A stretch of DNA of 64,000 nt from NCBI GenBank assembly GCA_965203915.1, contig OZ241918.1, positions 682,001 to 746,000 on the forward strand, read 5' to 3'. The notes below the pieces were generated by a model. It did no database searches and was not told the origin of the DNA. It saw nothing but the letters and a program-made list of their open reading frames with translations. The first letter of the stretch is position 1; each line of letters begins with the position of its first letter. Of the stretch, positions 52,568 to 60,894 are shown piece after piece. The position numbers and the translations under genes were made by a program. Source of the DNA: JASGCL01 sp965203915. GTDB lineage: Bacteria > Pseudomonadota > Alphaproteobacteria > JASGCL01.

Positions 52568-53026
52568 TTTTTTACGATATATTGATTCGTTGTTCTTACC
52601 AATGGCATAGATCGAATCCAGCGGTCATAAAAAATATAAAAATAAAAGGCAAAGGATTGCTACAATAGTTTGTTGACATTTTTGCTATCCTTGATATAAT
52701 GGCTTAATTTTATTTTAGGGGTTTATAATTTATTTGCATTTTACATGTTGCGCAATATTTATGGTGGGTTTTGCCTGCAATATAATGAACAACAGCGTCG
52801 CCATCGTTTCCATATTCTGACAAATATCATGATGGTGATTCATATAATAAATTCATAAACTGCCTTTTTTGCAATATATCATGCCCGACCCCCTCCAGAG
52901 ATTTTTTTCTCACCTATTTTTTATTATTTGCTGTTTTATTTTTGATGCTCGCCGTGGCGGGCGGGGGTTTCAACATAACCGCGCCATGCAAACACTGGTT
53001 AGGATTGGTGGAGGAAAAGGGATATA
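52568..53026 (+). other. Gene-poor stretch with strong promoter ahead of the corC-like gene
   Basis: This 459-base, AT-rich region between recO and the CorC-family gene holds a near-ideal promoter (52673-52700), a second TATAAT with a poor -35 near 52780-52790, and a leader of over 300 bases. A 48-codon frame (52881-53027) ends in a TAATG overlap with the next gene but has no ribosome binding site. No known RNA family is recognised. Confidence 0.5.
52673..52700 (+). promoter_or_regulatory. Consensus sigma70-type promoter
   Basis: TTGACA (52673-52678) and TATAAT (52695-52700), both perfect, are 16 bases apart. Transcription would start near 52707, about 320 bases ahead of the CorC-family gene, implying a long untranslated leader or a separate small RNA. 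Confidence 0.8.
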
Positions 53027-54328
53027 ATGGAAGTCTTGACCACGTACTTGCCACAAATGCTCTGGCTGATTGGATTGTTGTTATTGTCGGCGTGTTTTTC
53101 CATGGCGGAAACCGCCATTGCTTCGGCGTCATTACCGCGCATGGTGGCGATAAGGCATGAAAAAAAATCGCGCAGCGCAGCGCAGGCAGTGCGTATTTTA
53201 AAAAACAAAGAACGACTGATTACCGTCATGTTGCTTTGCAATAATTTGCTGAATGTTTTCTTATCGGCTTATTTTACTTATTTTATAACCAGCCTTTATG
53301 GGGCGAAGGGGTTGGCGGTGGCGACGATTATTATCAGCGTGGTGGTGGTAGTATTCGCGGAGGTCATACCAAAAAATATTGCTATTTACCTTGCCGACAA
53401 AATTGTGCTCACCTTTGCTTACCCCTTAATATTCGTTGGTTATATAACGCGCCCCCTGACATGGTTGATGGATGGTATAAGCAGGTTGGTCATTGTATTA
53501 TTTGGTTTTAAAAAAGATGGCGCCAGCGAAGCCGATAGGGAATTGCGCGGCGTTATAGAAATGCAACAAAAAGATGGCACGGTCGAAAAGCATGAAAAAA
53601 TGATGTTGCGTTCGATTCTTGATTTGGCCGACAATGCGTTGGATAGCGCCATGACTCATCGCAATTCGGTTGAAATGATATCAACCGATTGGTCGCCGAA
53701 AAAAATCCGCGACGCTATCATGGCTTCGCGCTATAGTCATATCCCGCTTTATCAAGACGATCCCGATAAAATTATTGGGGTATTTGATACCAAAAAATTG
53801 TTGAAGACCGAAAGTTGGCAACATAGTTTAAACAAAAAACAATTGATTAAGTTGGTAAGCAAGGCATGGTTTGTTCCTATTTCGACGACGCTGGCTCATC
53901 AGTTGCAAGCCTTTCGCCAACAGGGTAAACATTTCGCCATTGTCATCGACGAATATGGCATATTCAAAGGCGTGGTAACCTTAGAAGATATTTTGGGAGA
54001 AATTGTGGGCGAGATTGAAGATATTGATAAAAGGAAGAAAGACATAGTGCGCACGGCGGAGGGGGCGGTGATAGTCAAGGGCACGGTAACCGTGCGGAAT
54101 TTGAATCGCGAATATGGTTGGGATTTGCCCGAGGAGGGAATCAACACGGTGGCGGGTTTGTTGCTGCGCGAGGCAAAAATTGTCCCCGAGGTTGGCATGG
54201 GGATTACAGCCTTCGGTTTTCATTTTGTCGTGTTGGAATTAGAAAAGCAGCAGATAAAAAAAATAAAAATTCGCAAATTAAAAATAAAAAAACCCAAGTC
54301 GAAAATGCGACTGTTGTCGATGATGTAG
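53027..54328 (+). CDS. CNNM/CorC-family membrane protein with CBS domains
   Basis: A 433-residue hemolysin-C/CorC-like protein, family implicated in magnesium or cobalt efflux or ion homeostasis. Order of domains: DUF21/CNNM membrane domain with four segments (about 5-145, with LLSACFSMAETAIASAS and VVVFAEVIPKNIA), a CBS pair (about 200-330, including SRYSHIPLYQDDPDKIIGVF and FAIVIDEYGIFKGVVTLEDILGEIVGEI), and a CorC_HlyC domain (about 345-415, VKGTVTVRNLNREYGWDLPEEGINTVAGLLL). The tail is very Lys-rich. A GGAGG ribosome binding site precedes ATG. The ion specificity is not determined by sequence. Confidence 0.92.
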   Translation: MEVLTTYLPQMLWLIGLLLLSACFSMAETAIASASLPRMVAIRHEKKSRSAAQAVRILKNKERLITVMLLCNNLLNVFLSAYFTYFITSLYGAKGLAVATIIISVVVVVFAEVIPKNIAIYLADKIVLTFAYPLIFVGYITRPLTWLMDGISRLVIVLFGFKKDGASEADRELRGVIEMQQKDGTVEKHEKMMLRSILDLADNALDSAMTHRNSVEMISTDWSPKKIRDAIMASRYSHIPLYQDDPDKIIGVFDTKKLLKTESWQHSLNKKQLIKLVSKAWFVPISTTLAHQLQAFRQQGKHFAIVIDEYGIFKGVVTLEDILGEIVGEIEDIDKRKKDIVRTAEGAVIVKGTVTVRNLNREYGWDLPEEGINTVAGLLLREAKIVPEVGMGITAFGFHFVVLELEKQQIKKIKIRKLKIKKPKSKMRLLSMM

Positions 54329-54350
54329 GTTATGCTAGGGTGGTAATATA

Positions 54351-54929
54351 ATGACACAAGATGTATCGCCAGATAACATGATGCCCGCGGTGACGGCGCG
54401 GCGCGAACTTTATCATACGCGGCGTATCGAAGCGGCGGGTTTTAAACGCGATGATGGTTTGTGGGATATCGAAGCCTGGCTAAAAGACACCAAGGGTTAT
54501 GATTTTGAAAATTTTGACCGTGGAAAAATTTTGGCGGGCCACCCCCTTCATGAAATGCGTTTGCGCCTAACATTGGATGATAACATGACGATTGTCGCCG
54601 CGCACGCGGTTACCAACGCCGCCCCTTATCGCATTTGCCCTGACATCACGCCCGATTATTTTAAAAAATTGGTGGGGGTGCAGATTGCCGCTGGCTTTTC
54701 AAAAAAAGTAAAGATGCTGTTCGGTGGGGTGGCGGGTTGCACGCACCTGACCGATATGTTGCCCATCATGGCCACCGTGGCTTATCAAACCATCGCCACC
54801 GCAAAATTGCGCGATGCAGGCCAGGTGCAACGGCAGAGCGAAACACTGGCCCCGTTGGTTAATACTTGCCATGGGTTTGCCGAAAACAAAATGGTGGTGC
54901 AACATTATAAAGAGGCATGGAAAAAATAA
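54351..54929 (+). CDS. DUF2889 protein
   Basis: A 192-residue protein of the DUF2889 family, whose function is unknown. Family marks are GFKRDDGLWDIEAWLKDTKGYDF (about 30-52), AGHPLHEMRLRLTLDD (about 62-77), APYRICPDI and FGGVAGCTHLTDML (about 123-136). The conserved GCTHL suggests a metal or thiol site, but this is speculation. It follows the CorC-family gene by 22 bases and its stop forms TAATG with the folA start, so the three are likely co-transcribed. Confidence 0.88.
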   Translation: MTQDVSPDNMMPAVTARRELYHTRRIEAAGFKRDDGLWDIEAWLKDTKGYDFENFDRGKILAGHPLHEMRLRLTLDDNMTIVAAHAVTNAAPYRICPDITPDYFKKLVGVQIAAGFSKKVKMLFGGVAGCTHLTDMLPIMATVAYQTIATAKLRDAGQVQRQSETLAPLVNTCHGFAENKMVVQHYKEAWKK

Positions 54930-55546
54930 TGACGCAAGGCAATACGTCAGCAAAAATTTCGCTGGTCTTTGCCTTTGCTTATCACCAAGCCAAAAAAATT
55001 ATTGGCGATAGAGACGGACTGCTATGGCACCTTGCCGAGGATCTCAAGAATTTTAAAAAAATAACCCTGGGGCATGTTGTGAAACATGATGCAGGGACGT
55101 TGGCGATTGGCGCGACGCCCGCCGTTATCATGGGGCGCAAAACATGGGATAGTTTGCCGCGCAAACCCTTGCCCCATCGCCACAATATAATTATTAGTTG
55201 GCAAAAAAATCTATCATTGCCCGAAGGAACGCATTTGTTTTCAGACATGAATCAAGCGATAGCACATTGCCGAACCAAGGGATGGACGACCGCGGTGATT
55301 GGTGGGGCGCAGATATTTGCCGAGGCTTACCCGCTGGCTGATATTATCTATGCCAGCGAATTATTGGGCGAAAATATATTGGATCGTCAGCCCGTCGAGC
55401 CCTGTTATTTGGATATTCCCTATGAACAAGATTACAAGCTGGTTGAGGAAGTTGATTTTCCTCAGGCGGCTATCCCCTTCATCGTGAGGGAATATCACCG
55501 CAAGGATTCGCAATTTGCGCCGCAGGTAAAAAAATTATTAGGTTAA
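54929..55546 (+). CDS. folA: Dihydrofolate reductase
   Basis: DHFR reduces dihydrofolate to tetrahydrofolate with NADPH. The 205-residue product has FAFAYHQAKKIIGDRDGLLW-type N-terminus with the substrate-binding acidic residue in HLAEDLKNFKKIT (about 33-46; the usual proline of LPxD is alanine), an insert of about 12 residues, VIMGRKTWDSLPRKPLPHRHNIIIS (cofactor site), and VIGGAQIFAEAYPLAD (the GG-x-x-(I/V)(Y/F) loop). Longer than the usual 160-170 because of the insert and a C-terminal tail. ATG at 54929 makes a TAATG overlap with the DUF2889 stop; ATG at 54917 is an alternative. thyA is not adjacent. Confidence 0.92.
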   Translation: MTQGNTSAKISLVFAFAYHQAKKIIGDRDGLLWHLAEDLKNFKKITLGHVVKHDAGTLAIGATPAVIMGRKTWDSLPRKPLPHRHNIIISWQKNLSLPEGTHLFSDMNQAIAHCRTKGWTTAVIGGAQIFAEAYPLADIIYASELLGENILDRQPVEPCYLDIPYEQDYKLVEEVDFPQAAIPFIVREYHRKDSQFAPQVKKLLG

Positions 55547-55566
55547 TCCCCAGCACCCCAAGCAAA

Positions 55567-56241
55567 TTATTTGCCGCGGATTTTTTTTATCAAGGCTGGC
55601 AATAACGCCAACAAACCCAAACCCGTGAAGGCCAACAAAATATTGGGGGAGATTAAACCCGATAAGGACGAAATATTCCCAAGTTCTTTACCAAGGTTGG
55701 CGAAGATAAAACTGGCGGGGGCAATACCCAACAGGGTGGTTATAAAAAATACCGAAACCGAAACATTGCAAAATGCCGCAACGATATTGACCAAAAAAAA
55801 TGGAAAGGCGGGAACCAAACGCAAAAATAATAATCCCGACCATTGGTTTTTTTCCAATTCAACAGCAATTCTATTGTAAAGCCCTTTTGATTGCGCGGCT
55901 TTTTTCCTTAAATTTTCGCCCAGCGATGTTTTGGCAACCCAAAAAAGAATGGTCGCGCCGCATGTTGCGCCCAGCACCGTCAATGTGCCGCCGAGCCAGG
56001 TGCCAAAGAAAAATCCCGAGCTTAAAGTTAAGAGGCTAGCCGTGGGCAAGCCCAAGGCAACTATCGCCATGTAAATGAATAAGAAGCCAAATATTGCCAA
56101 GAAAAAATGCTCATGAATAAAGCCATCGATGACACCCTTTTTTTCTTGTAATAATGCCAGCGACAAACCATAATGTTTGATAAAATAAAAACCAAGCAGC
56201 GAAGCCGTTAATAAAATCAATAGGGGGAGTAGTTTTTTCAT
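55567..56241 (-). CDS. TVP38/TMEM64 (VTT-domain) membrane protein
   Basis: A 224-residue multi-pass membrane protein of the VTT (SNARE-associated, DedA-related) family. Landmarks are the re-entrant GLPTASLLTLSSGFFFGTWLGGTL (about 65-88), the GATCGATILFWVAK stretch and LRLVPAFPFFLVNIVAAF (about 144-161) with the conserved Arg-x-x-Pro. Relatives of this superfamily act in lipid or undecaprenyl phosphate handling, but this member's function is not established. Its start codon overlaps the stop of the ABC ATPase gene by one base (TAATG), so it is probably translated with the transporter. Confidence 0.88.
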   Translation of the reverse strand: MKKLLPLLILLTASLLGFYFIKHYGLSLALLQEKKGVIDGFIHEHFFLAIFGFLFIYMAIVALGLPTASLLTLSSGFFFGTWLGGTLTVLGATCGATILFWVAKTSLGENLRKKAAQSKGLYNRIAVELEKNQWSGLLFLRLVPAFPFFLVNIVAAFCNVSVSVFFITTLLGIAPASFIFANLGKELGNISSLSGLISPNILLAFTGLGLLALLPALIKKIRGK

Positions 56242-56948
56242 TAGGAAAGCAAACTACCCGTCAGAAATTTCTTTTGCAAGGCGTTTTGTGGCTTGTTAAA
56301 AAAGTCGTTATTTTTTTGGCAAGTCACCACCAGGCCTTTATTCATCAGGGCGATATCGTCAGCCAGGCGTTTTGCCTGGTTAAGGTCGTGGCTGACAAAA
56401 ATAATTCTTATGCCCTTGGCCAATTCCTGGCGCACCAAATTTTCAAACTGCGCCGTGGCTTCATGGTCAAGGTGCGCGGTCGGTTCGTCCATCAACAGCA
56501 AGGCTGGATTAATAATCAGCGCGCGCGCCATGGACAAACGTTGCTGTTCGCCGCCCGATAGCGAACTGGCGCGTTGCTGGCGCAGGTGGGTTAGGTTGCA
56601 ATCAATCAGCAATTGCTCGGCGCGTTGCAATTCTTTGTCGGTTAAGCCACGCCCCATGATACGATGCAAAGAATTGCTCAGCGGAAATATTAAATTTTGC
56701 CATACCGAACGGTTGAGAAAAACCGGGCGTTGGAAAACAAAACTAACATTTTTTGGTTTTTGCGCAATTTGAGCAAAACCAGCCTGGGGTTTTATCAAAC
56801 CATCGATGATATTTAATAATATTGTTTTGCCCGCGCCATTGGGGCCCAACAGAAAAAGACAATTGGTAACGGGCAAGGTGGTGCTAAGGTTATTAAAAAT
56901 AACATTGCCGCCAAGCGTTAGGGATAGGTTTTTAATTTTTAATTGCAT
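56241..56948 (-). CDS. tupC: ABC transporter ATPase, tungstate-type (TupC-like)
   Basis: ATPase of a predicted oxyanion importer. The 235-residue product begins MQLKIKNLSLTLGG and has Walker A GPNGAGKTILLNII (about 34-47), a Q-loop VFQRPVFLNRSV with the RPV found in TupC/molybdate-like ATPases, signature LSGGEQQRLSMARAL, Walker B LLLMDEPTAHLD and switch VSHDLNQAK. A start six codons earlier (56966) is possible, but the family N-terminus favours ATG at 56948. It overlaps the permease gene by 17 bases and the VTT gene by one. Tungstate rather than molybdate is inferred from the permease. Confidence 0.85.
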   Translation of the reverse strand: MQLKIKNLSLTLGGNVIFNNLSTTLPVTNCLFLLGPNGAGKTILLNIIDGLIKPQAGFAQIAQKPKNVSFVFQRPVFLNRSVWQNLIFPLSNSLHRIMGRGLTDKELQRAEQLLIDCNLTHLRQQRASSLSGGEQQRLSMARALIINPALLLMDEPTAHLDHEATAQFENLVRQELAKGIRIIFVSHDLNQAKRLADDIALMNKGLVVTCQKNNDFFNKPQNALQKKFLTGSLLS

Positions 56949-57588
56949 CTTGTAAGACAAAGACAATGGTGTTGAGGATAAGGGCGACGGCCAATAAAAC
57001 CGCCCCCATCGCCAAGGCGATATAAAAATTTCCTTGGCTTATTTGCAATGAAATGTCGGTGGTTAGAACGCGGGTTTGCCCCTGTATATTGCCGCCGACA
57101 ATGGCGACCGCCCCGATAGCCGACAGGGCGCGTGAAAAACCATTGGCAAGCATGGTAAGAATTTGGATGCGGCCTTCAAAAATAATAGTCAGGGCAGATA
57201 ACCATTTGCTTTTTTTGAGCGATTTGAACAGCAGTCGATATTTTTCATAAACCTGGGATATTTGTTGTTGGCTGGTAAAAATAACGAATGGCAAAACCAA
57301 AATACTTTGCGCCATAACCATCGCGGTCGGACTAAAAAGCCAATTTAACCAACCAAGCGGCCCAACATGCGACAGCAACAAAAAAACCAACAGACCAATA
57401 ACCACCGAAGGGAAAGCAAGGAAGCTGCTTACCGCCAACAACAATAATTTCTTGCCACGAAAACTATTCATACCGATAAGCAACCCCATTGGAAAACCAA
57501 CAATAAAGGCGATGGCTATGCTATAAAAAGCTACCCAAAAACTTAAATAAATAACATGATAAAATTCTAATTCGGTGAGGGGATTCAT
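56932..57588 (-). CDS. tupB: ABC transporter permease, tungstate-type (TupB-like)
   Basis: A 218-residue inner-membrane permease with five or six segments. The docking region and the block SAIGAVAIVGGNIQGQTRVLTTDISLQISQGNF (about 160-192, shown here by its features: I/V-G-G-N-I and TR-x-x-TT) match the TupB family, in which EVGAVMIVGGNI is typical. The frame is open upstream to 57708 but that stretch overlaps the yaaA 3' end; ATG at 57588 fits. The periplasmic binding protein TupA, normally encoded beside it, is absent here. Confidence 0.85.
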   Translation of the reverse strand: MNPLTELEFYHVIYLSFWVAFYSIAIAFIVGFPMGLLIGMNSFRGKKLLLLAVSSFLAFPSVVIGLLVFLLLSHVGPLGWLNWLFSPTAMVMAQSILVLPFVIFTSQQQISQVYEKYRLLFKSLKKSKWLSALTIIFEGRIQILTMLANGFSRALSAIGAVAIVGGNIQGQTRVLTTDISLQISQGNFYIALAMGAVLLAVALILNTIVFVLQDAIKN

Positions 57589-57661
57589 GATGCAAGTTCT
57601 ATTACAACCATCATTTATTGTCAAACCAAGCGCAGGACATTTTTTATGGTGTAGGGCATGT

Positions 57662-58453
57662 TTATTGAACAAAACATAAAAAATTGTCGTCCGACATGTC
57701 GGGGGCAAATTGGTAATTGTCGATGGTAAAGTTTTTTATATCCTGCAGGTTTATTGTTTGATGGTTTGCCATATGTTTGATAATGGCCGACGCCAATAAC
57801 CCGCGATATTTTTTTATCACCATGCCTGGGCTGCGATAGGCACCATTTTTCTTTATTTTGAAATCCACCGTCACAAAATGGGCGGGCAGTTTTTTGGCGT
57901 TGATCACCGATGAATATTCATGAGAGGCACAGTTAACAATCATCTCCTTTTCATCTTGCAAGTGATTGGTAATTTTTTCTTGCCAAAATTGATATAGGTT
58001 TTTTGCGTTGTCAATGGAGAAAACTGTTCCCATTTCCATACGATAAGGTTGGATAAGGTCGAATGGTTTTAACAAACCATAAAGCCCCGATAAAATATAC
58101 AAATGATTGGCCGCAACCTGTTGCTCGGGGTTGTTCCATGCGGTTGGGTTTAACCCTTGGAAAGTATCACCCGCGAAGGTAAAAACCGCGGGCGTGCCGA
58201 TATGTGGGTCGGGTTGAAAAGATAAAAAACGGTCGCGGTTTTCTTCCGCCAATTTGTCCGAAATAGCCATCTTGTCGGCTAAGAATTTTTTTAAATCGCT
58301 CGGTTTTTTGGCTTGCAGGTTTTTAACAATCTGCATGGCTTCTTTAAAAAAAATCGGCTGTTTTTCCGATGACTTGGGCAAGGGATGTGTGGCGCGTGCC
58401 GTTATTTGATTCGCCGTGTATAATTTTTTGGCGGGCGAGATAATAACCAACAT
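57662..58453 (-). CDS. yaaA: Peroxide stress protein YaaA
   Basis: YaaA-family proteins lower free iron and DNA damage during peroxide stress, and a structure of the fold shows DNA binding. The 263-residue product starts MLVIISPAKKLYTAN, followed by PAVFTFAGDTFQGLNPTAW-type block near 90-110 (FxGD.Y.G), LYILSGLYGLLKPFDLIQPYRMEMGT (about 117-142), VNCASHEYSSVI and the C-terminal YRSPGMVIKKYRGLLASAI. All are diagnostic. It starts two bases after the M23 gene ends. Confidence 0.95.
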   Translation of the reverse strand: MLVIISPAKKLYTANQITARATHPLPKSSEKQPIFFKEAMQIVKNLQAKKPSDLKKFLADKMAISDKLAEENRDRFLSFQPDPHIGTPAVFTFAGDTFQGLNPTAWNNPEQQVAANHLYILSGLYGLLKPFDLIQPYRMEMGTVFSIDNAKNLYQFWQEKITNHLQDEKEMIVNCASHEYSSVINAKKLPAHFVTVDFKIKKNGAYRSPGMVIKKYRGLLASAIIKHMANHQTINLQDIKNFTIDNYQFAPDMSDDNFLCFVQ

Positions 58454-58455
58454 AG

Positions 58456-59418
58456 TTAATTTTTTGCCAGATCGGTATTTTTTGGTAAAAGCTGAGCATT
58501 AAATTTTTTGCCATACCAATTGACTTGCCAATGCAAATGGGGGGCGGTGGTGCGACCGCTGTTGCCCGACATGGCGATGACTTGACCTTGTTTTACAATA
58601 TCTCCCTCCTTCACTTGAAAATGGTCAAGGTGCATAAAAATGGATTGCACCCCTATGCCATGGTCAATAACCATGATGTTGCCTGGCATGAAAAATTTTT
58701 GCGCCAAAACAACTTTGCCAGATTGGGGTGCGCGCACGGGGGTGCCAATTTTCAACGCCAGGTCCACCCCATAATGCGGGGTGCGTGGTTCGCCATTAAG
58801 GATACGCTGGCTGCCATAGACGCCGCTGATGCGTGCTTCGGCGGGCCAAATAAATGTTTGCAGGGGCGAGAAATTGGTTTCGTCGCTGGTTTTACGCAAC
58901 TCAACAATTTGTTTATTTTGTGAATTGATAAGAGCTACCTGCTCAACATTGGGGTTAACATATTGGTTGTTTAACCCGGTCAGGCTTTGAATATCGTAAA
59001 TCGATTTTTGTATTTGAAATTTTTTGATTAGCTTGCTGTTGTTGGCCAGGACAAATGTTATTTCTTGCTCCAGCGGATCTTCGCGGTCGAAAGCAATAAA
59101 AAACTCGCGAGGGATTTTTTTTGTTTCATCGCCAGGCGATAAAGAAAGTTCGCGCCCGCCATAGATAACCGATTTGACATTGTCTTTTGATTTTTTATCG
59201 GGCGACAGCGGTGGCACGCGGCCAATCATAAAACCGCCCTGTTGCAATTTACCGCGCACAAAAAATTCGGGTTGCGCCGCGGGGGTAGGGTTGGTCGCAA
59301 CCTGGTTGCCGAGTTTGGCGGGGGCGACGGCGGTTTGTTCCTGCCCATAGGCCAATGAATGAAAAAAAGATCCTAAAAGAAGGAAGCCAATCAAGTAATA
59401 TCTTACGGGGTGGTTCAT
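58456..59418 (-). CDS. M23 family metallo-endopeptidase (LytM domain)
   Basis: A 320-residue exported peptidase predicted to cut peptidoglycan crosslinks. Signal peptide at 1-25 (core YLIGFLLLGSFFHSLAYG). The C-terminal LytM domain (about 205-305) has the zinc motif residues: H-x3-D in HYGVDLALKIGTPVRAP and H-x-H in APHLHWQVNW, plus IDHGIGVQSIFMHLDHF. The N-terminal half carries an FDREDPLEQEITFVL-type beta domain seen in relatives of this size. It lies between xseA and yaaA, two bases before the latter. Confidence 0.93.
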   Translation of the reverse strand: MNHPVRYYLIGFLLLGSFFHSLAYGQEQTAVAPAKLGNQVATNPTPAAQPEFFVRGKLQQGGFMIGRVPPLSPDKKSKDNVKSVIYGGRELSLSPGDETKKIPREFFIAFDREDPLEQEITFVLANNSKLIKKFQIQKSIYDIQSLTGLNNQYVNPNVEQVALINSQNKQIVELRKTSDETNFSPLQTFIWPAEARISGVYGSQRILNGEPRTPHYGVDLALKIGTPVRAPQSGKVVLAQKFFMPGNIMVIDHGIGVQSIFMHLDHFQVKEGDIVKQGQVIAMSGNSGRTTAPHLHWQVNWYGKKFNAQLLPKNTDLAKN

Positions 59419-59461
59419 GTGTTTTATTTTTACGCCTTTTTTACCTAAGACGCAAGGTGCC

Positions 59462-60886
59462 TTAACTGGTTTTCTTCGCCATGGTCACTTCTATCGCGCC
59501 GTCGGCAAATTCTATCGCCATGTTTTTATCGGGGTTAAGGTTTTTTTGTCGCGCCACAATTTGTTGGTCCTGGCGCACAATGCTGTAACCGCGTTGCAGG
59601 GTTTTTTTGTATGACAATGATTCCAACAAACGCATCGATGATGATAATTTTTCTTCCTGTTGTTTAAAAAAATATTTTTGCCAATGAAGCAAATGTTGAT
59701 GAATATTTTGCAAATGATTATTTTTTTGGGCGATGATGTTGGCGGGCGACAAAATACGTGCCCGCCAATGTCGCAATGTTTCTTGCCGTTTATCCATGGC
59801 GCGTTGCATCAACATATTGGCGTTGTCTTGCAATTGTTGCGTATGGCGCAACATATCGGCCAACAAAAATGGCAAGGCCATTTCGGCGGCGGCGGTGGGG
59901 GTGGGGGCGCGGGCGTCGGCCGCAAAATCTATCAATGTTGTGTCGGTTTCATGGCCAATGGCCGAAATGGTGGGGATGCCGCTTGCCGCCACGGCGCGCA
60001 CCACCGCTTCTTCGTTAAATGTCCAGAGGTCTTCAAGCGAACCACCGCCGCGCGCAATGATTAAAACATCGGGTTTGGGAAATTGGTCATGATGCGGCGT
60101 CAGGTTGTTCATGGCGGCGATGGCTTGGCAAATGTCGTTGGCGGCCCCTTCACCCTGGACCAACACGGGGTAAATAATAATATGGCACGGGAAGCGCGCC
60201 CGCACACGGTGGATGATGTCGCGTATCACCGCCCCCGTGGGGGAGGTAATAACGCCGATGATTTTGGGAAAATGGGGCAGGGGTTTTTTGCGCGCGTTGT
60301 CGAACAACCCCTCGGCCAATAATTTTTGTTTGCGCTGTTCCAGAATTTGTAACAAATTGCCCGTGCCCGCCAATTCCAAACGGTCGATGAATAATTGGTA
60401 ATTGGAACGCGCGGTGTAGGTGCTTATTTTCCCCGTGGCGATGACCATCATGCCTTCGGCTGGGACGAATGGCAAATAAGAAAAACGGTGTGATAATAAA
60501 AAACAATTGAGGAGGGCGGTTTCTTTTTCATCCGAATCTTTCAAATTAAAATAACCATGGCCCGACGGGGCGCGTTTGAAACTGGAAATTTCGCCCAACA
60601 CCCGAACATGGTCGAAATGTTGTTCGATTGTTTTTTTTAATCGGGTAGAAATGGTGGCAACCGTTTCGGGGGAATCGTTGCGGGCATGATGGCGGGGCGT
60701 GTTGTCATGTTGCGCGGTGGCGGGTGATGGTTTGCCCATCACCCCCGCGGGGGTGGTGCCGCCCATGACGGTGGTTATATCCACTGGTTTGTTTTTTTTA
60801 TTGGGCTTGGGTGAAGCGGGCGATTTTTTTGTCGACGCCGCGGGGGCCATGATAGAAAACAGATCGGGAAGTTTTTGTTTGGTCAT
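59462..60886 (-). CDS. xseA: Exodeoxyribonuclease VII large subunit
   Basis: XseA with XseB degrades single-stranded DNA bidirectionally. The 474-residue product has an N-terminal low-complexity Pro/Lys/Thr extension of about 70 residues, then the OB domain VATISTRLKKTIEQHFDHVRV-type start with GEISSFKRAPSGHGYFNLKD (about 98-117), the catalytic domain IGVITSPTGAVIRDI, IIARGGGSLEDLWTFNEE and ISAIGHETDTTLIDFAADARAPTPTAAAE-type block near 320-350, and C-terminal coiled coil. The frame is open to 60934, but ATG at 60886 follows the preceding stop. xseB is not in the window. Confidence 0.95.
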   Translation of the reverse strand: MTKQKLPDLFSIMAPAASTKKSPASPKPNKKNKPVDITTVMGGTTPAGVMGKPSPATAQHDNTPRHHARNDSPETVATISTRLKKTIEQHFDHVRVLGEISSFKRAPSGHGYFNLKDSDEKETALLNCFLLSHRFSYLPFVPAEGMMVIATGKISTYTARSNYQLFIDRLELAGTGNLLQILEQRKQKLLAEGLFDNARKKPLPHFPKIIGVITSPTGAVIRDIIHRVRARFPCHIIIYPVLVQGEGAANDICQAIAAMNNLTPHHDQFPKPDVLIIARGGGSLEDLWTFNEEAVVRAVAASGIPTISAIGHETDTTLIDFAADARAPTPTAAAEMALPFLLADMLRHTQQLQDNANMLMQRAMDKRQETLRHWRARILSPANIIAQKNNHLQNIHQHLLHWQKYFFKQQEEKLSSSMRLLESLSYKKTLQRGYSIVRQDQQIVARQKNLNPDKNMAIEFADGAIEVTMAKKTS

Positions 60887-60894
60887 GGTGCGGG

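Noticed and set aside
52881..53027. A 48-codon frame ending in TAATG with the corC-like start
   Set aside because: No ribosome binding site and no recognisable sequence. The overlap alone does not support a gene, so it is mentioned only with the leader.
57589..57708. Upstream extension of the TupB-like permease
   Set aside because: It overlaps the 3' end of yaaA and has no membrane topology of the family; ATG at 57588 fits.
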